Below are positions 1 through 9,748 of a stretch of 64,000 nt of DNA, one piece after another. The number at the start of each line of letters is the position of its first letter. Position 1 is the stretch's first letter. Under the pieces are notes generated by a model. The model was given only the letters and a program-made list of their open reading frames with translations. It did no database searches and was not told the DNA's origin. Source of the stretch: Litorilituus sediminis. GTDB taxonomy: Bacteria; Pseudomonadota; Gammaproteobacteria; Enterobacterales; Alteromonadaceae. The DNA is taken from assembly GCF_004295665.1 (NCBI RefSeq), contig NZ_CP034759.1, forward strand, positions 1,922,001 through 1,986,000, given 5' to 3'. A program made the position numbers and the translations under genes.

Positions 1-801
<801 letters not shown>

Positions 802-895
802 TTAACTAAGTTATCTATTAAGACTTTACCTTAAGCGAGACAGCTCAAGAGTAAAGAAAGGGCTGAACTTACCTGAGTAAGTGAGCACTTTAGGT

Positions 896-920
896 GTCGC
901 TATTAAGATGAAATAGCGAC
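896..920 (-). promoter_or_regulatory. Intercistronic hairpin between groES and groEL
   Basis: A perfect 9-bp inverted repeat (GTCGCTATT / AATAGCGAC) with a 7-base loop lies 16 bases past the groES stop. No T-run follows in the direction of transcription, so it is probably an mRNA-stabilising or processing element rather than a full terminator. The role is inference. Confidence 0.4.
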
Positions 921-936
921 AAGCAAATCTAAAAAA

Positions 937-1227
937 TTATTCTACGATCGCTAAGATGTCAGACTCAGAAAGAATCAACACTTCTTCACCATCAATTTTT
1001 TCAGTTTTCACGCCGTAACCTTCACTGAAAATTACTTGGTCGCCAACTTGTACATCAAGAGCACGAACTTCACCGTTCTCTAGAATACGGCCTTTACCTA
1101 CAGCAACTACTTCACCGCGCGTTGATTTTTCCGCTGCACTACCTGTTAATACAATGCCGCCAGCAGACTTTGACTCAACTTCTTTACGTTTAATAATTAC
1201 ACGATCGTGTAGTGGACGAATGCTCAT
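937..1227 (-). CDS. groES: Co-chaperonin GroES
   Basis: A 96-residue GroES, the usual length. It forms the seven-membered lid that closes the GroEL chamber. It opens [14 protein letters not shown], has the mobile-loop region [24 protein letters not shown] at about residues 22-45, and ends in the typical ESDILAIVE. The ATG at 1227 is preceded by a clear Shine-Dalgarno AGGAGA. It is the first gene of the groES-groEL operon and has a sigma-32-type promoter upstream. Confidence 0.98.
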   Translation of the reverse strand: MSIRPLHDRVIIKRKEVESKSAGGIVLTGSAAEKSTRGEVVAVGKGRILENGEVRALDVQVGDQVIFSEGYGVKTEKIDGEEVLILSESDILAIVE

Positions 1228-1313
1228 TTATTCTCTCCTGAGATCTCTGGTTTACAAATATATTTAGCTGTGAATACAAGGTAAGCACAGCATCTAAAAA
1301 TTCTCTTGTTTGA

Positions 1314-1342
1314 TTAATGGGGATTAAAACGGACTTCACAAG
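1314..1342 (-). promoter_or_regulatory. Heat-shock (sigma-32) promoter of groES-groEL
   Basis: On the minus strand CTTGTGA (1342-1336) is followed after 13 bases by CCCCATTAA (1322-1314). This matches the RpoH pattern (CTTGAAA, 11-16 bases, CCCCATnT) and is close to the E. coli groE promoter. It lies about 90 bases upstream of groES, between groES and fxsA. I see no CIRCE inverted repeat, which argues against HrcA control at this promoter. Confidence 0.8.
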
Positions 1343-1381
1343 TCTTTTGTTTATTTTTTTCTCATCAGCTAAACAACTAGA

Positions 1382-1882
1382 CTACTCTTTACGTTGAAAT
1401 TCACCTTCAATTGTATCCCCTTGATGGTGCGACATTGTTTTTTGCTCAGCGGTAAAAGGGTCTGCTTCATGCTCATAAACATTCCCCTTTGTGGTATGAG
1501 TATAACTAGCACCCGCTGAAAATTGCTTTACTACCATATGCTTTTGTACGCTCTCAGCTATGGCTTTACGCACAGCAGGTATAAGTAAAGACAAGCCAAA
1601 AATATCGGTGACAAAGCCAGGTGTAACTAATAAGACCCCAGCGACAAGTAACATTAAGCCAGTCACAATCTCGCTTGATGGCATTTCCCCTTGCGCCATC
1701 TTAGTTTGCACTGATTGTAATGTTGCCAAACCTTGTTGGCGCACATATTTTGCCCCCAACCAAGCACTTAAAATCACGATAGCCACGGTGGGCCAAACAC
1801 CAAGTAACGCACCAACTTGCATAATGACGGTAATTTCTATAATTGGCACCAAAATAAATAAAACAAATAATACTTGAAACAT
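1382..1882 (-). CDS. fxsA: FxsA family inner-membrane protein
   Basis: A 166-residue membrane protein of the FxsA family; E. coli FxsA (158 residues) affects exclusion of phage T7 by the F plasmid when overproduced. Two hydrophobic segments at the N-terminus (about 1-25 and 28-46) are followed by the family core LLLVAGVLLVTPGFVTDIFG at about 77-96 and a third hydrophobic stretch. The hydrophilic C-terminal tail is poorly conserved. The ATG at 1882 has the Shine-Dalgarno AAGGA. It sits directly upstream of groES in the same direction, a common arrangement in gammaproteobacteria, but the heat-shock promoter between them makes groES independent. Confidence 0.9.
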   Translation of the reverse strand: MFQVLFVLFILVPIIEITVIMQVGALLGVWPTVAIVILSAWLGAKYVRQQGLATLQSVQTKMAQGEMPSSEIVTGLMLLVAGVLLVTPGFVTDIFGLSLLIPAVRKAIAESVQKHMVVKQFSAGASYTHTTKGNVYEHEADPFTAEQKTMSHHQGDTIEGEFQRKE

Positions 1883-2054
1883 AAAATTTCCTTGCTGGTG
1901 TAGTCCAAAACAGAGTTTTTCGACTACAGATGAAACTTATATTGGGTCTTGCAGGTCTTTTTCAACAGGCAAGGCGACGCTTAGTAGATGACGACATCTT
2001 GATCTAGCTAACCTCAGCCTCACATAAGCCTTAAATTTTGCTAAGGTCTCAGGC

Positions 2055-2060
2055 TATAAT
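2055..2060 (+). promoter_or_regulatory. Candidate -10 box for cutA-dsbD
   Basis: TATAAT stands 33 bases upstream of the cutA start codon. The best -35 candidate (TTAAAT, 18 bases upstream) is weak. It is the only clear promoter-like signal in the fxsA/cutA divergent spacer. Confidence 0.3.
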
Positions 2061-2092
2061 AGCAGCGATTAATTCATTCTTAGGTAACAATT

Positions 2093-2404
2093 TTGTATCA
2101 ATTAGTATTAACAACCTGCCCAGATGAAACCTTTGCTAAAGAGCTAGCGAAGCAATTAGTTTCAAGCCAGTTAGCCGCGTGTGTCAATATAGTGCCTAAC
2201 CTTACCTCGATTTATAGCTGGCAAGGTGAAATGCAGATCGGCACAGAAGTACAATTATTAATTAAAACAACCCAAGACAAATTTACTGAATTAAATGAAA
2301 AAATAAATCAGTTACATCCTTATGAAGTGGTTGAAATTATTGCCTTGAACATCCAGCAAGGTGATAAGCATTACTTGAACTGGATATCAGAAACGTTGAA
2401 GTAA
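2093..2404 (+). CDS. cutA: Divalent-cation tolerance protein CutA
   Basis: A 103-residue CutA1, a small trimeric ferredoxin-like-fold protein linked to copper/divalent cation tolerance; the exact biochemical role is unsettled. The family segments are visible: early LAACVNIVPNLTSIYSWQGE (about residues 27-46) and the hallmark HPYEVVEIIAL (about 77-87). The start is a TTG at 2093: it gives the standard N-terminus MYQLVLTTCPDE, and no ATG is available in frame. dsbD follows after 5 bases, so the two are surely cotranscribed, an order widely conserved in gammaproteobacteria. Confidence 0.95.
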   Translation: MYQLVLTTCPDETFAKELAKQLVSSQLAACVNIVPNLTSIYSWQGEMQIGTEVQLLIKTTQDKFTELNEKINQLHPYEVVEIIALNIQQGDKHYLNWISETLK

Positions 2405-2409
2405 ACTTA

Positions 2410-4263
2410 ATGAAAAAACTTATTTCCCTTTACCTAATCACGGTAATTAGCCTGTTTTCTTTGCCTGCCAAAGTAATGGCACAGAACTCAATTTTCGATA
2501 TTTCAAGCAGCTCTCTGTTTAGTAATGACGATGAGTTTTTAAAAGTAGACGAAGCCTTTATTTTTAATTTCCATCAACAAGGTAATGCACTTAACATTAC
2601 CTTTGATGTCGAGCCGGGTTATTATCTGTACCGTCATCAGTTTAAGATTTCAGGCAAAGGCGCGACATTTTCTGAGCTTGAACTACCACAAGGCATAGAG
2701 CATGAAGACGAGTTTTTTGGTGTACAACAAATTTATACCGAACAGCTTAACTTTACTGTCAATATTATTGAAGCTGAAGAAGGGGCAACCTTTACGGTAC
2801 GTTATCAAGGTTGTGCCAAGAAAGGCTTATGTTACCCGCCTGAAAGCAAATCAATTGAGCTAAGCCAAGTTAGCAAAAATAGCAGTACAAACGCCAATGT
2901 ATTAACGGCGCTAGGCAGTGAGCCAGAAAACGAAAACTCAACTGATAGCCTAGCAACTAACCTGAGCCAAAGCCAAGTTCCAAAAAGTGAACAGCATCAA
3001 TTGGTTGAGATGCTCAAGCAAGATAGCCTATGGTTAACGCTAGCAGCATTTTTTGTTGGTGGTTTACTGTTATCATTTACGCCATGTGTCTTTCCTATGT
3101 ACCCAATCTTAACGGGGATCATTGTTGGTCAAGGCAAGCAATTAACCAATAAAAAAGCCTTCAGCTTATCTTTTATTTATGTTCAGGGTATGGCAATTAC
3201 CTACACCTTATTAGGTGTGGTGGTAGCTCTTGCTGGTGCTAAATTTCAAGCGGCTTTTCAGCATCCAGCTGTACTGATTAGCTTAAGCGTATTATTTATA
3301 TTTCTTGCCTTATCTATGTTTGGTGTTTTCAACCTAGCCTTGCCTGCAAGCTGGCAAAATAAATTGAATAATTTGAGCAACAAACAAAAAGGCGGTTCAA
3401 TTACTGGAGTTCTTATGATGGGCGTGATCTCAGGTTTAGTCGCTTCACCTTGCACCACTGCGCCACTAACAGGCGCATTGCTTTATATATCGCAAACTGG
3501 CGATCTAGTGTTAGGCGCTTCAGCTCTGTACGCGTTAAGTTTAGGTATGGGCTTACCTTTATTAGTGTTAGGTAGCTCAGGCGGTAAATTACTACCAAAA
3601 GCAGGCGCTTGGATGAACGTTATCAAAAATATATTTGGCTTATTGTTACTCGCCGTGCCAATTTTCCTACTCGAGCGATTGATCCCTGAACTAGTAAGTC
3701 AGCTGCTATGGGCAGCTTTGCTACTAGCTAGCGCAACATACTTCTATGTCGCCAACCAGAACTCTACCAACAATAAAGGCTTTTGGTACGGCATTCGCTC
3801 GCTCGTTATTTTCTTAATGCTATTCTTTGGTGCAACATTCGCTTATCAATCAATCATGCCAGAAAACCATGCATCAACATCAACTAGCAGCAAGGCTCAC
3901 CCAGAATTTGAGCAAGTCTCAACTCTGGCACAGTTAAAGTCGGTTGTTGCTCGCGCCAACGAAAATGGTCAAACTGTGATGGTGGACTTATACGCCGACT
4001 GGTGTATTGCCTGTAAAGAATTTGAAAAATATACTTTTGTCGAGCCAGAGGTGCAACAAGCGCTAAGCAATACTTTATGGGTACAAATCGATATGACTGA
4101 GTTTGACTCACCAGCAAACGATGAAATAGCCAAGTACTATACCATTCTCGGCTTACCATCTATTTTGTTCTTTGATTTACAAGGTAATGAGTTAACTAAA
4201 CAAAGAACCACAGGTTTTATGGGAGCAAAAGAGTTTGCTGCCCATATCAACTCATTCTTTTAA
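2410..4263 (+). CDS. dsbD: Thiol:disulfide interchange protein DsbD
   Basis: A 617-residue DsbD. It moves electrons from cytosolic thioredoxin across the inner membrane to periplasmic DsbC, DsbG and cytochrome c maturation proteins. All three redox centres are intact: C135/C141 in the N-terminal periplasmic domain (GCAKKGLCYPP), C226 (CVFPMYP) and C348 (SPCTTAP) in the membrane domain, and C532/C535 (DWCIACK) in the C-terminal thioredoxin-like domain. A cleavable signal peptide (about 1-24) ends in AKVMAQ. Roughly eight membrane helices lie between residues about 205 and 480. Length and order of domains are normal. It is cotranscribed with cutA. Confidence 0.97.
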   Translation: MKKLISLYLITVISLFSLPAKVMAQNSIFDISSSSLFSNDDEFLKVDEAFIFNFHQQGNALNITFDVEPGYYLYRHQFKISGKGATFSELELPQGIEHEDEFFGVQQIYTEQLNFTVNIIEAEEGATFTVRYQGCAKKGLCYPPESKSIELSQVSKNSSTNANVLTALGSEPENENSTDSLATNLSQSQVPKSEQHQLVEMLKQDSLWLTLAAFFVGGLLLSFTPCVFPMYPILTGIIVGQGKQLTNKKAFSLSFIYVQGMAITYTLLGVVVALAGAKFQAAFQHPAVLISLSVLFIFLALSMFGVFNLALPASWQNKLNNLSNKQKGGSITGVLMMGVISGLVASPCTTAPLTGALLYISQTGDLVLGASALYALSLGMGLPLLVLGSSGGKLLPKAGAWMNVIKNIFGLLLLAVPIFLLERLIPELVSQLLWAALLLASATYFYVANQNSTNNKGFWYGIRSLVIFLMLFFGATFAYQSIMPENHASTSTSSKAHPEFEQVSTLAQLKSVVARANENGQTVMVDLYADWCIACKEFEKYTFVEPEVQQALSNTLWVQIDMTEFDSPANDEIAKYYTILGLPSILFFDLQGNELTKQRTTGFMGAKEFAAHINSFF

Positions 4264-4278
4264 CTAATTGCGGTTAAA

Positions 4279-4316
4279 TTGAGTATGTAGCAAAAGCTAT
4301 ATCGCTACATACTCAA
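4279..4316. terminator. Hairpin between convergent dsbD and the GGDEF-EAL gene
   Basis: A perfect 13-bp inverted repeat (TTGAGTATGTAGC / GCTACATACTCAA) with a 12-base loop overlaps the stop codon of the minus-strand gene. No strong T-run follows on either strand. It probably serves both convergent genes as a 3'-end or weak terminator structure. Confidence 0.5.
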
Positions 4317-6772
4317 GCTGATTTAATCGAGCCTGTTTCTGCTCTAACTTTCCAATGGCCGTTGCTAATATGCTTATCAATAAAGGTAAATAAATCCACA
4401 TCAGGCACAGGTTTAGAGTAATAGTAGCCTTGGATATAATCACAATCATTTTCCGTCAAACTCAACAATTGCGCTTGCGTTTCAACCCCTTCAGCCACTA
4501 CTGTTAACCCTAAGTTTTTCACCATGGCGATAGTTGATTTGATAATCTGATAATCTGAATGATTTTCTAACATACCAAAAACAAAACTCTTATCTATCTT
4601 AATAACATCAACCGGTAACCTTTTAAGATAAGCTAACGAAGAATAGCCGGTACCAAAATCATCAATAGCAAAACTAAAGCCTAAGACTTTTAAAGCTTCC
4701 ATCATAGCAATGGTATGGTCAATATCTTTCACTAAGGTTTGCTCTGTTAGCTCTAGTTCAAAATTCTGCGCGTCTAAAGAAAACTCAGCTAACAGTGACT
4801 GTAAAAAGTGTGGCAAATTGGCATCAACAAATTGCCCTGCAGATAAATTAATTGCTATACGTACATCTTCTAAACCATAGTCTTTTAGTGCTACAGCGGT
4901 TTCAAAACAGCGGCGAATAATCCAATAACCTAACTCAATCATATGCTGAGAGTTTTCCAAAATTGGAATAAAGTCTTCTGGTGAAATCATACCGCGTTCA
5001 GGGTGCTTCCAGCGAATTAAGGCTTCAAAGCCATACAATTTTTTCGACTTAGCACAAAGCTGTGGCTGTAAGCTCATGCTAAACTGCTCGCGTGCTAACG
5101 CTTGTCTTACTTCGCCTTCCAATAAGACTCGGTGCGCAACTCGTTGGAACATTTCTTGATGGTAGACATGGTATTGACTACCGCCATTTTCTTTAGCTTC
5201 GTACATGGCGATATCAGCATGACTGACCAAATCATCAGCCTTTTCAGTAGCTAACTCAGTATATGCAATACCGATACTTGTAGAAACGTAGAAAATACTT
5301 GAATCTAACTTAATAGGATCTTTAAATTGCTTAAGTATTTTTTCCGCAACATCAATGGCTTCTTCAACAACGGTTAAATGACTTAATACCACAACAAATT
5401 CATCACCACCGAAACGACAGGCAATATCAATATCACCAATACTTAACCTGACCCGTTCTGACGCCTGCATTAATAACTTATCGCCGATATTATGACCATT
5501 ACTATCATTAACTTTTTTAAAGTCATCAAGGTCTAAAAACAACACGGCAACACCGCCATGATGGCGGGCAATATTAGCAATGGACTTACGCAGTTGGTAA
5601 TTGAGCATATTACGGTTCGGTAAGCCTGTTAGCAGGTCAAACATGGCAATATTTTCAAGCTCTTTGGTTTTTTGTTCTACTTCAAGGTTAAGCTGTTCTA
5701 ATTCAAAGCTTAACTTAACAGCTGAGTCAGATAATATATCCAACTCATCAGCAAAAATACGTTGACCATTAAATTTCACCTGTCGAAATTGATCAAACTT
5801 CTTATGCGATAAAAGCGGCAGCGCATTAGATAGCTGTAACAAACGCTTGGTAAACGGACTGGAGATAATATAGACCAAAATAGCTAAACCAATAAAAATA
5901 CCACTCATAGACAATAAGAAATGCCATCTATAGGTGACGTTTTTATCTCTATATTCGGTAACATCATCAATCAAGAGTAAGTAAAAGTCTTTATGCTTGG
6001 TTTTGGCCAACAAGAGTAAGTTGGATAAATAACTTGCTTGTTGCTGATCAACTTGTAAGCCTTGAGTGAGTACAGAATCTACCGATGTTTGATTAGCTTG
6101 AGCATTAAATAACATTTGCGTTAATGCCCTGTCAGAGGCCGAGACAATTTCTCCCATACCAAACTCAAGTGTTTGTGCATTTTTCGAAGAGAAACTCACC
6201 ACAGCAACTTCTCGATTTAGTGAGGTTTTAATGGCAAATAAGGTATCGACTAAAGATGCGCTCATAGTAACCACCACCATATCCCCTTGCCTATTTAACA
6301 CTGGCAAGCTCAACAATAGCTGGCAACTTTCTAAGCAATAAATCCTGTCACTAGGCTCTTGCGTTTCAAACACTCGAGCAATATTTTCCTGCACCACAAT
6401 AGGGAAGCTGTTCGTCGCCATCATGATTTCTTTATTGCTATCTACTAGCCAAACATTTTCAACATTAAGGTGTAATTGCAGTGCATCAAATTGCTGCTCT
6501 AATTGCTGAGTAAATAATGAAAAATCATCTTGTTGCGACAGTTTAATTAAATCGGTAAAAGACTCTATCCACAAGGTCAGCTTAGTACGTAAAATATTAT
6601 TATGCAGTTCCACCTGAACGCGCCCTTGCTCTAAAGCATTTTGGCGGAACTGATGATAATCCTGCTGGAGCCGCCATAAAGACAAACTGCTAAAGCCAAC
6701 TGCTAATAACAACAGCGTGGTTATAATAAGCACTAATAGCTGGGTAGGAACGCCAACAAACTTCTTAGCCAT
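4313..6772 (-). CDS. Membrane GGDEF-EAL cyclic-di-GMP protein
   Basis: An 819-residue dual-domain c-di-GMP protein. A transmembrane helix (about 10-32) and a second near 280-305 bracket a roughly 250-residue extracytoplasmic sensor region. A short linker and coiled coil (SFELEQLNLEVEQKTKELEN) lead to the GGDEF domain (about 375-540) with intact RFGGDEFVV near 455. The EAL domain (about 550-800) has intact FEALIRW near 584 and DDFGTGYSSLAYLKRLPVDVIKID near 700. Both domains could therefore be active; net activity cannot be read from sequence. It is the last gene after the barrel (15-base gap) and the binding-protein-like gene, so the small periplasmic protein could supply a ligand signal. The sensor fold was not recognised. 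Confidence 0.93.
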   Translation of the reverse strand: MAKKFVGVPTQLLVLIITTLLLLAVGFSSLSLWRLQQDYHQFRQNALEQGRVQVELHNNILRTKLTLWIESFTDLIKLSQQDDFSLFTQQLEQQFDALQLHLNVENVWLVDSNKEIMMATNSFPIVVQENIARVFETQEPSDRIYCLESCQLLLSLPVLNRQGDMVVVTMSASLVDTLFAIKTSLNREVAVVSFSSKNAQTLEFGMGEIVSASDRALTQMLFNAQANQTSVDSVLTQGLQVDQQQASYLSNLLLLAKTKHKDFYLLLIDDVTEYRDKNVTYRWHFLLSMSGIFIGLAILVYIISSPFTKRLLQLSNALPLLSHKKFDQFRQVKFNGQRIFADELDILSDSAVKLSFELEQLNLEVEQKTKELENIAMFDLLTGLPNRNMLNYQLRKSIANIARHHGGVAVLFLDLDDFKKVNDSNGHNIGDKLLMQASERVRLSIGDIDIACRFGGDEFVVVLSHLTVVEEAIDVAEKILKQFKDPIKLDSSIFYVSTSIGIAYTELATEKADDLVSHADIAMYEAKENGGSQYHVYHQEMFQRVAHRVLLEGEVRQALAREQFSMSLQPQLCAKSKKLYGFEALIRWKHPERGMISPEDFIPILENSQHMIELGYWIIRRCFETAVALKDYGLEDVRIAINLSAGQFVDANLPHFLQSLLAEFSLDAQNFELELTEQTLVKDIDHTIAMMEALKVLGFSFAIDDFGTGYSSLAYLKRLPVDVIKIDKSFVFGMLENHSDYQIIKSTIAMVKNLGLTVVAEGVETQAQLLSLTENDCDYIQGYYYSKPVPDVDLFTFIDKHISNGHWKVRAETGSIKSA

Positions 6773-6787
6773 ATTATCTCTACCTTC

Positions 6788-8032
6788 CTAAAACCAGTAC
6801 ATAAGCTGAGCAGCCCACATTTGCCAGTATTCAGAGTCGTTAATTTGCGGGTTTGGCACAACCACCGGTGTTAAACGCCCTGTACCTTTAACCCAGTGAT
6901 ACTCTAACCGTAAACTAAAGTTACTGGTAAAATCGTAGTTCAAACCTAGCGTTATGTCTTTATGGAAAGCAAAATAGGCAGGAATTAAACCACCGCTATT
7001 TTCCTCGAGCTTTTTGCCATCTTTATCATCCTTGTTAAGATAAAAGTCCTCATAGCGAGCAAGTAAGGTCATATCTGAAGTGACTTTATAGCGAGACTGC
7101 ACATAAAAGCCGCGTGCAATATTGTCACTATGATACTGGGGTACATAAAAGCCTTCAGTCAAAAATCGAGACTGATAAATTTCACCGCTAAATTCCCAAA
7201 ATTCTCCCTCATATAAAGCATTAACGGTATAAAACTGGAAAGAGAATTCTGCATCAAAAAACGCATCTGGCTTTTCTGGCCTTGCGCTGTAATAAGTAAA
7301 ATCAGAGTCTAATAAAGATAGACCAAAACGCCATTGTGAAAAGGCTGGTTGCCAGTAAAAGCTAGATTGCAAATCATAGTCCTGCTCAGCCGTACCGGTA
7401 GCAAACTCACTCAGCAGGTTTTTGGCCTGCTCATCTGAAATAGGTGAACTGCCATAACTTAGGTTGAAATCAAAATTACCATATTCATCGTCACTATGAC
7501 TGAGCTTTAATGCCCCACCATCACTGCCAACGGCAATATCCCTAAAGCCATCAAAGTAAACCGATTGCGGTAAGATTATCGAAGGTCGAGCAAAAGGAAC
7601 CGTGCGCGAACTAGAGTACAACCAATGGTTATTTTTAAAACGACCAAAATACAAATTCAATTGCCAGTTTTCATCTGCGTAAGCCGTCCAATCCAATAGC
7701 GCATAATCTACCCGAACACCTTTTTCATAGCGATTACCACCATCAAGATATACTACTTGCCCAGCAAGCCTAAAATTTGAGCTCAGCTGATAAGAAGCAT
7801 TAACACCAATTTCAGTTAACTCTGTTGATAACTCGCCGTCATCATTAACAAAGTCACTACCATTTACATCAATAATACCTTGGGCAATAAAGCCATGCAG
7901 TTGTAAATTTTTAGCATTAAAATAGTCATCATTGGTTTTGCCATAAGCACGACCAGATAACAGTAAAACAGCAAAGGCTAATAACAGTGTACTAATATAG
8001 GCCTTAGTATCACTTTTCAATTTTAACAACAT
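6788..8032 (-). CDS. Outer-membrane beta-barrel (porin-like) protein
   Basis: About 414 residues with an N-terminal signal peptide (hydrophobic AYISTLLLAFAVLLLSGRAYG, probably cut after AYG). Amphipathic, aromatic-rich strands follow, and the chain ends in ...LMYWF, a terminal aromatic typical of barrels recognised by the BAM complex. I use the ATG at 8032, preceded by AAGGAG at good spacing, rather than the GTG at 8053. The start lies inside the 3' end of the upstream gene (23-base overlap), implying translational coupling. The substrate is unknown. In this operon the barrel, a PstS-like fragment and a c-di-GMP enzyme travel together; I infer a sensing or uptake unit. Confidence 0.8.
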   Translation of the reverse strand: MLLKLKSDTKAYISTLLLAFAVLLLSGRAYGKTNDDYFNAKNLQLHGFIAQGIIDVNGSDFVNDDGELSTELTEIGVNASYQLSSNFRLAGQVVYLDGGNRYEKGVRVDYALLDWTAYADENWQLNLYFGRFKNNHWLYSSSRTVPFARPSIILPQSVYFDGFRDIAVGSDGGALKLSHSDDEYGNFDFNLSYGSSPISDEQAKNLLSEFATGTAEQDYDLQSSFYWQPAFSQWRFGLSLLDSDFTYYSARPEKPDAFFDAEFSFQFYTVNALYEGEFWEFSGEIYQSRFLTEGFYVPQYHSDNIARGFYVQSRYKVTSDMTLLARYEDFYLNKDDKDGKKLEENSGGLIPAYFAFHKDITLGLNYDFTSNFSLRLEYHWVKGTGRLTPVVVPNPQINDSEYWQMWAAQLMYWF

Positions 8033-8408
8033 GCACTGCTCCTTCATTTTCACTACCTTTTACTGCATCGCCTTCTGCATAACCAATCGCCCCTGGAGTT
8101 GAATTTACTGCTTCTATCAGTGCCTGTGGGGTTTGAACAATAATGGGGGCCACGCCAAGACCTGAATAGGTCAGCTTGTGCCAAATTCGATTTAACTGAT
8201 AAGGAAATATTTGTAATGTTTCTTTAGAAAAACGTTGATGCAGCTGATGTTGACTAGGTAAAACAAACACAGTAATAGTAGAATTGTCAGACCAACGCAG
8301 TTGTCGCATAGTATAAATGCGCCGTAACTGAGACGCCGTTAATGTTTGCTCTTTCACTGAGGCGTGCGCAATAACATCCACAGCTAATACTGTAAATGAG
8401 AGTGCCAA
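8010..8408 (-). CDS. Small periplasmic substrate-binding-like (PstS-like) protein
   Basis: At least 132 residues resembling one lobe of phosphate-binding-type solute-binding proteins: LTASQLRRIYTMRQLRWSDN, VFVLPSQHQLHQRF and STPGAIGYAEGDAV are typical of short PstS-like proteins of about 140 residues found beside GGDEF/EAL genes in marine gammaproteobacteria. The only conventional start in frame is the TTG at 8408, which would leave a signal peptide without its basic N-terminus. The frame stays open upstream and reads IIKKFHLACIFVTTLALSF, a textbook signal peptide start. The true initiation codon may therefore be ATT (8450) or ATC (8447) behind AGGGA. It is the first gene of the operon with the barrel and GGDEF-EAL protein. 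The ligand is unknown. Confidence 0.7.
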   Translation of the reverse strand: MALSFTVLAVDVIAHASVKEQTLTASQLRRIYTMRQLRWSDNSTITVFVLPSQHQLHQRFSKETLQIFPYQLNRIWHKLTYSGLGVAPIIVQTPQALIEAVNSTPGAIGYAEGDAVKGSENEGAVHVVKIEK

Positions 8409-8644
8409 AGTGGTGACAAAAATGCATGCTAAATGGAATTTTTTGATAATACGATCCCTGTAACAGAAAAGAACAACAGCCCAAACAATTCAAATAACCT
8501 TAAAAATCAAATAAATAATACAGCTAATTTATTAATTCAATTGTAGACAATATTAAAAAAAATGCCAGTCAAACTATTCCACCAAGTGATTAGACCAGTA
8601 TTTTGCTGCTATATTCTGCGAAAACACTATAATATTCGGCAAAA

Positions 8645-8672
8645 TTGAAACAAGTTGAAAAAAGTTTATATT
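8645..8672 (+). promoter_or_regulatory. Candidate sigma-70 promoter for aroQ
   Basis: TTGAAA (8645-8650), 16 bases, TATATT (8667-8672), in an AT-rich 240-base spacer between divergent operons. No other gene or RNA was seen in the spacer 8451-8742. Confidence 0.4.
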
Positions 8673-8742
8673 TTATTTCACAGAACTGAATTTTTGTGTA
8701 AGTATGATGCTTTATTTAACTTTAACGGTGTTTTTAAAGAAG

Positions 8743-9189
8743 ATGAGTGCAAATTTAAAGATTTTAGTACTTAATGGCCCTAATTTAAATATGCTAGGTA
8801 AGCGTGAACCAGGCATTTATGGTAGCCAAAGCTTAACTGACATTATTGAACAGTTAACTGAAGAAGCGAAAAAACACCAAATAGAATTATCGCATGTGCA
8901 ATCTAATGCAGAGCACCAATTAATTGATGCAATCCATCAAGCATATCAAACCGTAGATTTTATCATTATCAACCCAGCAGCGTTTACACATACAAGCGTT
9001 GCCTTAAGAGATGCACTATTGTCTGTTGATATTCCTTTTATCGAGGTGCATTTATCAAATGTACACGCTAGAGAATCATTTAGACAGCACTCTTACTTAT
9101 CAGATAAAGCGGTGGGCGTGATATGTGGTTTAGGTGCACAAGGTTATAGCTATGCCTTGAGCTCTGCAGCAAGTTATTTGCAAAAGTAA
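8743..9189 (+). CDS. aroQ: Type II 3-dehydroquinate dehydratase
   Basis: A 148-residue type II dehydroquinase, the third step of the shikimate pathway (3-dehydroquinate to 3-dehydroshikimate), forming a dodecamer in the cytosol. The motifs are [18 protein letters not shown] with the catalytic Tyr, [18 protein letters not shown], and [19 protein letters not shown] choose the internal ATG at 8743 ([12 protein letters not shown]), which matches the family N-terminus and length; the upstream ATG at 8704 would add 13 hydrophobic residues with no good ribosome site. It precedes accB-accC, the widespread gammaproteobacterial order. Confidence 0.96.
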   Translation: MSANLKILVLNGPNLNMLGKREPGIYGSQSLTDIIEQLTEEAKKHQIELSHVQSNAEHQLIDAIHQAYQTVDFIIINPAAFTHTSVALRDALLSVDIPFIEVHLSNVHARESFRQHSYLSDKAVGVICGLGAQGYSYALSSAASYLQK

Positions 9190-9264
9190 AACAAATTTTA
9201 ACAGTTAGTTGTCGTTCGCTAACTTAGTATTAACCGAAATAGTATTATAAATTAAGGTGTTCAA

Positions 9265-9726
9265 ATGGATATTCGTAAAATCAAAAAATTAATCGAACTA
9301 GTTGAAGAGTCTGGCATCAATGAATTAGAAATTGCTGAAGGTGAAGAATCAGTACGCATTAGCCGTGGCGGTTCAGTCGTAGCAACTGCACCAGTTATGC
9401 AATCAGCGCCAGTTGCCGTTTCAGCACCAGCTGCTGCGCCAGCTCCTGCGGCTGCAGCACCAACAACTGATGCAGCTGCGCCAGCGTTATCTGGTCACGT
9501 TGTTCGTTCTCCAATGGTTGGAACGTTCTACTCTTCAGCTTCACCTGATGCACCAGCATTTGTTGAAGTTGGTCAACACGTAAACGCTGGCGATACTTTA
9601 TGTATTGTTGAAGCAATGAAAATGATGAACCAAATTGAAGCTGACAAGTCTGGTGTTATTAAAGAAATCTTAGCGCAAAACGAAGACGCTATTGAATTTG
9701 ACCAACCGCTATTCATCATTGAATAA
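9265..9726 (+). CDS. accB: Biotin carboxyl carrier protein of acetyl-CoA carboxylase
   Basis: A 153-residue BCCP, the biotin-bearing subunit of acetyl-CoA carboxylase (first committed step of fatty-acid synthesis). The N-terminal region [23 protein letters not shown] is followed by an Ala/Pro-rich linker (about 45-75) and the biotinyl domain with [16 protein letters not shown], where the Lys between the two Met residues carries biotin. The ATG at 9265 stands behind AAGGTG. It forms an operon with accC 22 bases downstream; the spacing from aroQ (75 bases) leaves room for a separate promoter. Confidence 0.98.
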   Translation: MDIRKIKKLIELVEESGINELEIAEGEESVRISRGGSVVATAPVMQSAPVAVSAPAAAPAPAAAAPTTDAAAPALSGHVVRSPMVGTFYSSASPDAPAFVEVGQHVNAGDTLCIVEAMKMMNQIEADKSGVIKEILAQNEDAIEFDQPLFIIE

Positions 9727-9748
9727 GCCCAGCTTAGAGGGTAATTCC

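Noticed and set aside
8287..8493. Minus-strand 68-codon ORF overlapping the PstS-like gene
   Set aside because: It is a different frame of the same DNA and has no plausible protein features; the PstS-like frame carries the signal peptide.
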